64,000 bases of DNA from Mytilus trossulus (lineage: Eukaryota > Mollusca > Bivalvia > Mytilida > Mytilidae). The stretch is from contig NC_086386.1 of the NCBI RefSeq assembly GCF_036588685.1, forward strand, positions 18,000,931 through 18,064,930, read 5' to 3'. Position numbers and translations under genes: made by a program. The notes under the pieces were generated by a model that was not told the origin of the DNA, searched no databases, and was given only the letters and a program-made list of their open reading frames with translations. This document shows positions 32,152-44,200 of this stretch, piece by piece (position 1 is the first letter of the stretch; the number at the start of each line of letters is the position of its first letter).

Positions 32152-35100
32152 TCACATTTGTTCTCTTTCTCCTTCGGAATCTTTCAGTTGCACAACACCT
32201 TTATAAAGCAATGGCCCATCAATATGGAGATACATTGCTGGCCATACTAGATAGTCTACAAATTTTCCTGATTTTGTATAACCTCTAAAATCTTCTTTAT
32301 TCTTTGTTGGATCAAAACTAAAATCCAGTTTCGGGTCATTAATAGCAGCGTACCAACAAATTTCCATACAAGCATCTACATACAGTCGTAATTCTTCTTT
32401 CTGCCTCGCTTTCGTTTTCCAGTAAAACTTAAAAACAAAAGTCGTTAAAATAACAAATTTACCGACAACAAACTACATGTATATGTATCTATAAACACTT
32501 AAATGGTAATAACATACCATAATTTAGGATAACTATATTTTAACAGAAATATAATAAGCCTTGTCGTGAACCTACCTTAAAATTGAGTATTGACTGCAGT
32601 AAAAATGATGAATATGACTAAGTGGTCGTTGCTTACCATAGTGCTTGAATTGCCCATTTAACACTAGTCTAAATCATATACATTCCTTTAATCTTTTATT
32701 TAGAATATATTGTCAATTTTACTTAAACTTGCATTTTCTCAGTTGTTAACCATATTCAAAGGTCACATGCGAGTCAATTATACATGTTACCCTTTCGATA
32801 TCTTTGTTATCTTTCAAATTGTTTCTTATGTATATTTAATATTGGGATATGTCTGTTTTGTTAGTCCAAGAACCTTTGTAATATTGTTTTGATTCATCAC
32901 GGTCTTAGTTATTTCCATTCGAATTTTCATTCTTCTACAACAACGTTGTTTCGGTATCTAACATGCTACTATATTATTCTTATAACTATTTTGTTCTACA
33001 TGTACATTTGGTTTTGTCTGTATTCTTTTTAATTGCTTTGACGAAGGTCTGCGTGTAAGTACCGTAACAATAATAAGATTGGATATAATTGAATTTATTA
33101 CCTGGGTTAAATTAACTAACGTATGTTTTGCGACTGCTTTTCTTGCGTCTTTTATCATTTTCAGTTCTGACTTTGAGAATGTCTGTATTAATCCCTGTAG
33201 ATGGTAAAATCAACTTAACACAAAATCACAAACCGATCATGTCTATAGTATATGAGAAGAGTTTCTAATCAAACATATTTACATATTGAACCCATACACG
33301 TATGCAGGTGCTTTTATAAAGTTAATTACGTCGTCGGAGCGCCGGGCCACACTTACACATATTTTGGTTTGCCCAAACCCTACCCAAAGGTAGTGACAAT
33401 GGATAGGTAAGTAAGCATTTTTTTTATTTCGACAAAGAGAAATTGAAGTGTCTGATGTTTTTTAGTCTGAGTGAGTGATGCTGATCTGATAAAAAAAAAA
33501 CTAATTTCAAAGCTCACCGATAAAAGTTTTTGAGTAGGCAGCTTTTTTCTGGGTAGGTTAACTTGGGGCAAACATACATATTTTTTTTTCATCGCCCGGA
33601 TTGTCTTGACTTTTTGTCATTTGAGGTGGTGATTGTAACTGTTAATCATTTTAGTTTAGATAAAGACGATTTGGAATTTAATATGTAATGAATATCGAAA
33701 AGCTTACTACGATGTATCTGTTTGATGCTTATTCTATTGACTTTAAGTTTTCATCTTCTTTTTTTTACGTATATTTGTTAAAAAAAACTTGACTTCGTGA
33801 AAAAGGTCTATGTATCAATTTTAACTACAGCATCCCTGAGTCACGCAATAAGGCAGCAACCATTTGATTTTCGGGGGGGGGGGGGGGGGGGGCTATGTTT
33901 TTTTTTCTTGACAATCTATTTTTTTGGCGACAAGTCGAAAACAATTTTTTTTTCAATTTTAGCATAACATATAGTGGCAGCTGAGGGTGAAACAAACACA
34001 ATTGTTTTTTCTCAGGGTAAAAAACAAATTATTTTTTTCTCCAAAAACTGGAAACAATTTTTTTTCCAAAAATAAGGCCCTTAAGAATTCTCGCTTGGAT
34101 TGTTTTTCATTTGTCATTTTTTTGGAATTTGCTTTGAAGGCCGTACGGTGATCTTTAATTGTTAATTTCTGATTCATTCGGTCTCTTGTGGAGTGTTGTC
34201 TCATTGGCAATCATACCACATCTTCTTTTTACATATATCGTTTGTTGTACATATATTTTTGTTTATGTCTTTTTATGGTTTTGTTCCTATCACTTAATTA
34301 ATGTAAGGTTTGTTATTTTCCTTTATTTTCTTTTCTTTTCATATGATATTGAGAACGTACCTGTCTATTCATTTCTTCCGTGATAACTTCTGGTCGCACG
34401 AACTTTTCCTGTAATATTTCCAGTTGGTTATCAGCGCATTCGCGACAGAACTCCCAGCATTTCTGAAATTTGAGTTAAAGCACCTAAATATTTATTGATC
34501 TTTATTTATTGTTTTGATGGAATAGTAAATTGTAATTTATGGTCATTATCATAAAAAAAAAATGTGTTAAATGTATACTTTTAAAAACATATTTGAAATA
34601 TTTATTTGATTGATTCATAGCTTTACTGATATCTTGCTTTTATTATAAATTGTTTTGAATTCAAGAATGTTGTAAATTTTCAAATCAGAAGTAAGGTTTT
34701 AATGATTTTTAAGCAAGTCAAAATGATTATAAAAATGTAGAATCACAATTAAAGTCTATATATTTACCCTGAATATATCTACCAGTCTTTCAGCGGATAA
34801 TTTCTCATTATTTTCATCTTTGAAAACATGTTCAAATGCATCAGTCCATAAGTTGTCATACAAGCTATTGAATTTTTCACAGAGTTTCTGAGGACGGTTT
34901 GGATCACTAAGATCAGTAATGGTAGGGTTACCATCAGTCAACTTATCTCCTGCAGCTTTACTTAGACTTTATAAATATAATACTCAGCATTTTAATAGCA
35001 TAAAGATAAAAGTGTAAATGGTTATTCATTAGTAATGTTTGATAACAAGAACAACAAGTAACGTGTAAACCTCTGATGGTCAACGGTATGGCTTCTGTTT

Positions 35101-38100
35101 TAATTATTTTGGTATTTTAGTGAAAAAAAGTAAAACTGTATATCTTTTTGTATTGCTAAATTTTTGATTTCTATTATCTAGTAATATACATACAATGGGC
35201 CAACGTTGGCCCTATGTATTGCATATAACCGTACAACGTTGGGCCATCATGTTGGGCCAACGTAAGCCCACTTTTTATTACTTCCAATGGGTCGATGCCT
35301 CTGCTGGTGGACTATTAGTCCCCGAGGGTATCACCAGCCCAGTAGCCAGTACTTCGGTACTGGCATAAAAATACGGATTTTTTTGTGTTATTAAAATTTG
35401 CTGTAACAAAATGATAAAAATTATTATAAATTAAGGAATGCATCTCCCTCATGCAAAGCTCTGATTCCTTTCACGGATTTGGCTATACTTTTTGGACCTT
35501 TTGGATTATAGCTCTCCATCTTTTATATAAGCTTTAGATTTCAAATATTTTGGCCACGAGCATCACTGAAGAGACATGTATTGTCGAAATGCGCATCTGG
35601 TGCAAGAAAATTGGTACGGTTAATTTTATTGCACTTACATGTTGGGCCAACGAAGGCCCACTTTGCACTTATACGTTGGGCCAACGTTAAAATACAACGA
35701 TGGGCCAATGCAATGATATACGTTGTGCCAATGTTGGGCCAACATACTCATGTTGTCTGGGTACATCATTGACTTTCTGTGTATATTGAACACTTACTCA
35801 TTTGTTATAATGACCAATATAATTATTGTACACGTAAAGTGTGTTTTTGTTCGGTATAATGTTGTATAATTACTGTCCAACTTGACGTAAATCCAACGTT
35901 TATTGATAGAGATATTCATATTACCTTGTTCTCAAGCTCTCCACTTCCTTCTTCAATTTTTCAGTTTCCTCTTTAAGTCCTGTGGTTTCTTTTCGAAGTT
36001 CTGTTATTTCTTTCTCTTTTTCTGTCATTTCTTTTTGTGTTTGTGTCGTTCTGTGTTTTTCGTTTCTTTCTCTCTCTTCCTTTAGTAACCTTGATAGTTC
36101 TTCTGTTTTCTGTTTTAGTTCTTCTATCATTTCTGTATCTTTCTGCTTACTTTTAAACGAAATTGAATCCAAGTTGTAATTACGTGTATGTATTGTCATA
36201 ACACAAAGCGTTATCGTATGCAACAGATCTTTTTTATAATGCAGACTTTATACTTAATCTATTGGAAGTTGGATGTGTACTGATTGATATTTTAGTCTTA
36301 GATACACTGTAACGTCCTGTATGTGTTTTCGTTTTAAGTTAACCTTTCTTTATATTGATCTATAATTACAAATAATGAGTTAAGCTTTATCAAATGATTT
36401 TTCAAAGTTTTTTTTTCTTGTATGTTGTGCTGTTACACAACCGTCCCAGTTTGGGTTGAGCGATCACAAAAATGTTTTACTGCACCACATGTGTATTTGC
36501 TAGTCCCAAGTCAGAATCCTGTAGTTTAGTGATTGTCGTTGGTTCAAGCCTTATGTTTGTAACCACAGAGTAGCAAGCAAGTTTTAAATTTGCAATCCGG
36601 AGTCAAAAGTCCTTAATATTAAAATAGCTGTTTTCATTTTATATACCCCTAACCTTTTCCCCTTACCTTTCTATCAATTCTTGCACTTTTTGATGAAGAA
36701 CCTCCATTGACGACTGACCACCTTCTAGGGCTTCTTTTAGGATTTGACGAATTGCATCCAAATCTTGTACTCCAGTCGGTTTCCAATTACTCCATTGATT
36801 TCCATCTATCTTATTTTCATGTTTAGTCCCTCCTCGCAGTTGTGCAGTCTTTGCCTTTTCAAGCATACCAGGTTTAGTAACATCACTCAATGTAAATAAA
36901 AAAAGACGTTGAACTAATGTCATATGAGACAGCAACTTAAAACACAATAACAAAAAATGCATTGTTAGCAGCAATTTGTTGGTAGTGCATCATAAAATTT
37001 ACACAATGGTATTCTTTAAATGGATGTCGAAATCTAGAAACGTATTTTAAAACCTGTTATTTTTTTTAAAACTATTATTGAAATGTGACAAGTTCATATC
37101 AACAATATTCATACATTTTTGAAAATAAATATCAAATATCAAGTATTTTTTTCTTCAGATCTCTATCGGATACACCTACATGTATTTGTACAACAGAATG
37201 AAAGAATTATCGTTGATTTCTAGTACCTGACAATCTTTCCATAACGTTTTCTGGTAACTTTGATTTGTTTTGTCCAGAAAGTTTAAAACCTTGAATTTTG
37301 AGCGAGGTTTCATGTAATATTCAATGTCAAAATAGTGCTTTGTGTACACACAAATGCACTTCCAACAACTTGCTGCTGAGAAGTTATCGAATATTAGTGC
37401 GAAATGTGTTGACACGCTGCCACTTACGACTATCGACTATAGTCATTGACTAGTTAACTTGAACTTATGTGACGTCATACACCTTAATTGTTTGAAAATA
37501 ATTATATTCCCCCTAAAATTTGACAATACGTATTGACATTGATTGTTTTAACCAAAATTTTGAAATTTGATAAATAAACGTTGCAATGACTTGGCGGGAA
37601 ATATTTTATATGAAATAAACCACCAAAATTTAGTTCCACTATACCTGTTTTGTGTTGTAGCAGTAATGTTTAAAGCCTGTTCTGTAGCAGTAGTTTCTGT
37701 TTTGTCCACTTCTTTCGTTGCTTGCTATTTCATAGAAAAACACTTTATATCGTTGTCCAGCGTAAACAGAATTTCACATTTTCAAACAAAATTAGTATAT
37801 GTATTTAGTTTATGTTATAACAAGTCATAGAATAAGTATTACGATCAACTACAAGAAACTCGGGGCCAAATTCCCTCGAAATATGGTTCAAAGTAATACA
37901 AACTAGCTAACTATGATACAATAACGACACAAGAACAGGGCTCTTGAATTGAAGTATGAAGTTTTGCATATTCTTTTCAGGCCCGACCTGAAAAATCAGG
38001 TGTATATTTCCACGTTTGATGGACAGTTGCGTCTGTAGCAATAACACCGTATCATCTTATTTTCTTATCGTTGAATGATTGTGAAAACATGTTTCCAACA

Positions 38101-39453
38101 ATATACAAGACAGAAATCTTAGGAACTCGACACACAAACAGTAAATAGAAAAGTTACTCAAGTTGCTGCAACTTGAAAAAAAAACAATACAACTTAGAAC
38201 ATACATGTACCTCTGCTAATGGACTTTGTTAGTTTAATATACTTTTTTGTCATTCTTGGTTTATATCATCATTACATTTTCTTTTTTAAAGGTTTTGTCC
38301 TCGGGCATAACTGTGATATTTATATGAAATATATTTTGTAAAAATTTGCATCTGGTGTTTATTACTTTTACTTTTGTCGGAAGAGAAAGAAAGAGAGGGG
38401 GGATTTCAGGAGGAATTTGAAAATGATTATTCTGGCCAGGTAATACTAGTAACTGAGGGAAAAAATTCCACAGAAAACAGGACGAAAATGAATAGTCTGC
38501 ACTAAACATTTAGGGAATGAATGTGTACAAAATACAAAAGTGAAGATAAAATGAAACATATTGTAAACGATATTATAGATACGACTATAGAACAGGACAC
38601 AAGATTTCTTTATTTATAATTTGTGTAATAAAAGATAATAGCCAAAGAACTTCAGTTTTCGATTTATATTTAAAATGAAGGTCGTTTGACGTTTAAATTT
38701 TATAATAAATGCAACGACTTCAATATTACTGGTGTAAAACCGAGAAAACATTTACTACTGGTTTGAACCTGCAATTCTGATTCATAATATCGCTCTCTAG
38801 CCCGACCTCTTGAATAAACCATTACCAAGTTCAGCTTATCATCAGTGTAACACGACAGGTAAAAATGAGGAAATTCTGTGTTTCTTTATATTTCGATATG
38901 CATAAAATCACTCTGGTTTCAAGTATTGTTTGTGTTGCCTTTTGTAATATATTTTCTGTATTTCCATCCTTAATTTTTTTAGTGTGTTTTCTACTTTTTT
39001 CACTTTCTTATGGTTTCGTCGGTCTTTTTTTTTGTAAATTGCACCTGAACAGCTTTTTCATGACAGGCTTTGGCAAGAGATTGTTGTAATTGATGAAATT
39101 CATTATTAATTTATTAATTTTGGCCTTTTTGATATTGTGACTAGAAACCAAAAAATGCAAAACATTACCGTTGAAACCAGCACTGTTGATTTATAAGGAC
39201 CGGTACCTTCAGTACTGGAAGCCATTGCTAATCTTCTACAAGAAAATGTTAGTATTATGTTTTTTTTATTATAGTTTGCAAAAATGTTCAAGATCTTTTT
39301 AATGGCTAATGTAAAAGGACACATCTTTGGAAATTTCTTTATGGGTCTTAAACATTTCAATAAAGGTATTAAGTTTTTTGCAATTTTGTAATTTTAATTT
39401 TGCATTTACCTTGCTTTTTTTTTTACTTGTGTTTATTTCTAGATACATACCTG
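32152..39453 (-). CDS. MIEAP-like gene D
   Basis: Minus-strand exons: a probable 5' leader ending at 39451; first coding exon 39225-39169 (19 codons, acceptor at 39236); then 36885-36667, 36149-35925, 34966-34768 (199 nt core), 34462-34361, 33194-33102 and 32427-32152. From 36885 to the stop all phases agree. The first exon ends in phase 0 while 36885 needs an incoming phase 2, so one small exon is missing from the model. The coil is strongly Glu/Lys rich. The core has D-L-S-D-P-N-R-P-Q-K-L and L-Y-D-N-L-W-T-D-A-F. The next exon opens K-C-W-E-F-C. The last has F-R-G-Y-T-K-S-G, V-W-P-A-M-Y-L-H and V-V-Q-L-K plus an eight-residue charged extension. The gene converges on C. Family role by homology: mitochondrial quality control. 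Confidence 0.8.
33310..33605. repeat. Possible dispersed repeat between exons of D
   Basis: Contains GCGCCGGGCCACACTTAC and CATCGCCCGGATTG, noticeably more GC-rich than the surrounding intron. It carries no open frame of note. The repeat assignment is tentative. Confidence 0.3.
33855..34240 (+). repeat. Poly-G containing dispersed repeat
   Basis: GCAGCAACCATTTGATTTTC is followed by a run of 20 G (33873-33892), then T-rich and A-rich stretches and the GGTCTCTTGTGGAGTGTTGT module shared with 30360-30545. In an intron of D. Confidence 0.6.
35205..35765. repeat. TTGGGCCAACGT palindromic repeat family
   Basis: At least seven copies of TTGGGCCAACG or its variants lie at 35205-35275 and 35640-35755. 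Each is itself near-palindromic (TTGGGCCAA). The family is split by a SINE-like element at about 35285-35635. In an intron of D. Confidence 0.7.
35285..35635 (+). mobile_element. Bivalve SINE-like element (CGAAATGCGCATCTGGTGCA)
   Basis: Reads TGCCTCTGCTGGTGGACTAT, TCCCCGAGGGTATCACCAGC, CCAGTACTTCGGTACTGGC (a hairpin), CGAGCATCACTGAAGAGACA and CGAAATGCGCATCTGGTGCA. I recognise this as a very common dispersed element of bivalves. The ends and target duplication are not certain. Confidence 0.65.
36886..39168. other. 5' intron region of gene D
   Basis: Must contain the one unresolved small exon of D. A 14-nt candidate on the minus strand (38175-38162 region, between TTTTTTCAAG and GTAACT) would repair the phase exactly but is too short to trust. 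A C-W-rich remnant lies at 37176-37385. No dispersed repeat is clearly seen. Confidence 0.35.
37176..37385 (-). pseudogene. C-W-K-C-I-C segment, possible stray MIEAP exon
   Basis: Within the long 5' intron of gene D, the minus strand reads A-A-S-C-W-K-C-I-C-V-Y-T-K and stays open for about 68 codons to a GTACTA donor-like site. The opening resembles the S/K-C-W-x-F-C start of the first helical exon after the family core. No acceptor fits the phase used by the family, so it is at best a remnant. Chance resemblance is possible. Confidence 0.2.
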
Positions 39454-41240
39454 ATTTGCATTTCCGAAAATAAACTCGAAACAAGCAGTATCAACGTACT
39501 TTTAATGATATTCTGTCAATGAGGTACGATACCTGCCTATATACGGTTATTTAAGTGAAAAGTGTAAATATAGCAAATGCGTGGGATGATGAGTAGGAGT
39601 TCTTGTCAAAAAGTTTCGCTTGGTTATTTTGAGTGTATAAAGAGATGTAAAAATTGGAATATATAGATAAACATTACCGTGCGACATAAAACCTGGTTCA
39701 TAGCACCAATGGTACAATGTATAGACAAGTTCATGTCCGACGCCTAGTGTAAATCACCATTTGTTTAGATATTTGTCGTTTGTGGAAAATAATCCCCAAG
39801 AAATAAGCATATATATAATGGAAAATAGTTTTTAGTGTTGAAGTATTATACTTTTGTGTATACCGTAGCGTGATAATAAAATAAAGTGGTAAATGTTATG
39901 GGGAGGAGGTCTTTTTTTAACTGTGTTGGATATGTCGAAACGCACACACGTTCGGTAAAATTGAGACATCAGTTAATTCAATACTTTTTATAGGGAGCTC
40001 TAACAACAATATGCATGTTGAAAAACTCTCCTAACAACATTTTAAGGTGTCTTCAATTGGCCCCTTTTAAGAGGAATTTCTGAATATACCTGTGTCCTCT
40101 GTTGACCCTTTTGCCATTGACAGTCCAAAGTCCCACTCTTCGTTCAGTTGAAAAAAAGTGTTCGGTTACCTAGAATTGATTGTTAATCCTGTTTTCGCCC
40201 TGACCATGCATGAAACAGTTGCTACTGGACGTCAGGAGAACAATAACTCATTAATTCATTATGAAATGCTCCAGCAGTAGAAATTAATTAACGTGTATTC
40301 GGCCAACCCCTTTCTCGTATCTCAATATCAATTCGTATGCCTTTTGAACCAATGCAATATATTGCTTTTTTGTTACAAGAATCCATAATAACAGAAGAAC
40401 TCAAGAAATACAGAACATATATATACATTAGAATTAATGTTTAAGGCGTGTCTAATATAAAGTTAGACCCAACTTGAAGAAAACCATGGTTTTGTCCGAA
40501 AAAATGTATGATATTTTAATGTATATTCTCATTTTAATATATGCTTATGTTCTACCCTTTTCATGAACATTAGGCTACAAGCAAACGTTTGTTTTAAATC
40601 GAACAAAATAATCAAACAAAATTAAAATAAAGTATTAAAATATTTACCAGGAAGTCAATTTCATCGTTGTATTTCTATAAATTCGATGAATTTCCCCAAA
40701 ACAGGTTTGTTATTTATAGAATTTAGGCTACCCGTTTTTAAATTTAAATTCCGATTAACTGAATTAACGCATGATTAAGAAGTTAGAAAACAAATCTACA
40801 AACGACTAATGTATTATATTTCTTTCACACATGCACTATCTTTATTTGATCTTTATAGGCTAGTACATTTTAAAGGAAGCTATTGTACTTATAAGCTGAA
40901 CATTTGGTTGATCATCCAAATGTGAAATATATTGTCATTCATTTGATTCAGTATAATGAGGTTTGTTCTGCTCGGCCAATATGCACAAAACTACTTTAAG
41001 TTTTGAGATATCTTATTTGCAGAAAAATTTATCGTAGGACACGAAGAAAAATCCGTCCGTTCGGAAGAATTCTTAACCTAAGTCATTGTATGCATATTAG
41101 CCCAGCGGAACAGTACATAACTAGTAAGAGTTATTTGTCTTTGAGCACTTCGTATGAATATCTTGCATAAACAATATTGTATAAATCATATATATTTTTT
41201 TATCAATAAAGTGAAGTTTTAATGCTTGACTTGCAACACG
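39454..41240. other. Region between D and E
   Basis: About 1.8 kb, AT-rich, between the 5' end of D and the 3' end of E, both on the minus strand. The promoter of D should lie here. No repeat, gene or RNA was recognised. Confidence 0.45.
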
Positions 41241-44200
41241 TCACTTCATTTGCATCACTCCTTTCACAACTAAAGGACCTTGGTCATAAAACAAAAGTGC
41301 AGACCACACTGCAAAGTCTAACTGTATTCCAGATTTTGTATAATGTCTAAAATTTTCAGCTAGATCTTCTGCCTTTTGGTGTTCCATGGGCCATTTCAGT
41401 ACCATTGGGGGATCGAGAACATTCATAAACCAGCATATTTCTATACACTTGTCCATATATTTATTCACATTAAAATTGTCTTGATATTTTTGAAGGCTCG
41501 GACGTAGTTCAGTCGTTTTGAAATCCTAAAATAACCATAAACATTTTAATCATTTTTGATAATTTTATTTCTATCAATATGTTATCAACCATGCTTTAAA
41601 AAACAGCTGCATATTTGTTAACCTGCGTTACAAGAAATTTTGAATTGAATTTTGAGACAACCTGCAGCATACATTGTGTGTCAATCTTTCGCTTATAGTT
41701 ATTCTGTCTTGCTTATATAGTTCCCTGTTCCAATCCATTTGTTGTTTTGAGTCAACGGATACTATTTCTAACTTTCCTATCTTTCTGTAAAAATAACACC
41801 ATCATCTTTGCACCGTAATATCATCAACAAATTTTTATCATCTACCAATTACTTGATTGCATGTGTAGTCAATAATACATGACATATACATTCCTAAAAT
41901 ATGTAATACAGTTTTGATTGATTGATTGATTGCTTAAAGTCCAGTGGCAAATAGTTCATGCAAGTTCAGGGCGAAGACAGTTTTGAATGATTATCTGCTC
42001 TTGAAAATAATTTAGCTTGAGGTAGGAATCTTAATGGTTATTTCTTGAAATGAATTTAATATCGATATATAAAACATAAATGTGTCACGAGCGCCGGTAA
42101 GCTTTGCGGCACCTATGTTATATACATTACCTGAATCAGAGCCTGGATGCTTAATTTCGCTGTCTCTTTGACACAAGTTTTAGCATACCGCTGAAACTTG
42201 CTATTGTGTATCACACTCGGATTTGTAACCTTAAAATAAAAAAATCGAACAGATTTGCACACAATGAATTACTTCAATTCTATTGGATCTAGATTTAGTA
42301 TGTATATTCTACATTTCTGACATCTGCTTGCATTTATACAACATCTTATATACTGTTACCAAAATGCAGATCAATGTTCATGCATTTGTCAGAAGAAAGT
42401 GGTAAATCTAAAGAACAGGACAGACACAAATAATTTAACACATTGCCGAATACTTTCAACTCATTAAAAAATACTATTTTCATCTATTAAAGAAACAAGA
42501 AACATCACATGATTGATCTTACTGCTCTTGGCGTATTCCCTTAGTACCTCAACCAACACGCAAGTTGAAAAAAAAGTCGCTACGAAATATATCCTTTTGA
42601 TTCAGTTAGACCTTCATATTCTATGAATTATTTTTTTTATTAAAACTTCATTTATATACTCCGTACTCAACAACATAATGTGTTGTAATGTTTGGCAATA
42701 AAACTGTATGTACAGTCTCAGTAAATTCATTGTAGTTTTTCAAGTGAATTGTTGAGGTGATTTTTTTTACTATAATGTCTTTGTTTATGCATGGATGTTT
42801 AAAATAAACAATCGTACTTTTTCTTTTGTACTGCTTACTGGATCTAACATCGTCTGTTCCAATTGTAGTGCGATATTGTCTACCAGAGCTGGAACTCGTT
42901 TTACTGTATATACGTAAATATTCTAAAACAATATATAAAGTCATTAATAAAAGCTAGGAAAAAAACAACATCATAAAAACACGTAACTAGTCTTATATCT
43001 TCAGTTCTAGTACTGAATAGCAATAAAACTTCAAACCTTCAAAAGTAAAACATTTTGGAAAAATTCAATGTCATATTCTTAACTTTTTTTCAATCGATGT
43101 AATTCTTCGAGAATTTTCTATTCTTATCGAAAGAAGGTCATATGTTGAACGTAAATTTGACCGTAAATTTACCAGATAATGAAGGCGCTCGAGACCAAAA
43201 GTATGGGAAGCCATAAAACGTTGATAATCATGGCATTGACTTCCATTTATACATAAAAAGATACTGTTTTTGTTTTAGTACAATTGCATGAAATACAAAA
43301 AATTAAAAGCAACCTAAGATATATATTTTAAGTAATGCTAGTACCTAGGCACTAGATATGGAGCGTCAATAGCACATTTGGACTGACAATTCACTTGCAA
43401 TTGAAAAAAAAAAGCCGACACATAAATTCTTACAAATACACTTTAGTAAAAATTAATAATAATAGTAATAATAACTACCCTTAGAACATCATCTAGATAA
43501 ACAATGATTTCTCTTTCTATATTTTGCTTCTGTCCTTCAAGCCTGGCAATTGCATCAAAAGCGTCTGTCCACTCGTTGTCGTACAGTGCAGAGAATTGTT
43601 CCGCTACCTTTGTAGGTCTGTTGGTATCAGATATGTCAGTTATCATTGGATTCTGATTATGGATTGAATAACTGGCTTCTTGACCTCTTCTGGATGAAAG
43701 CAATTAGATATTTATCTCAAACTATAATGTTTTAAACACGACATGGAAACCATCTTAGGTAATGTTCATCAAACTTGAGAACTAGTTGCATTTGTCATAC
43801 TGTTATAATATTGCTTATCTTTTTTACTAGTCAATTTAAACAATTAAGACCATTTGGATAACGAGTTGGTTCATTGCCATTGGCACTAATACCACATCTT
43901 CTTATATCTAAGAATGTAAAAAGTACACCCATTCATACCTTTCGGTTATTTCTGTAGTGTTGTGTTGATGCAGAAGTCTGCTGTTGACCAAATCTTGACC
44001 ATGCGGTCTATCATCTGCTGTATAATTATCCATAAGCTTGTAAGAGGGGTTCAGTCTGAGAATAAATTCAATACTTGTATAAAGAACAAACAGGTTTGAT
44101 CCTCGAAAATCAACATCGGAAAAAAACACTCTTCTTTTAATAAATATATAATTAGATTTCAGCAGTTTTTTTAAGGCAGTTTCAATTTAGATTTGAAATA

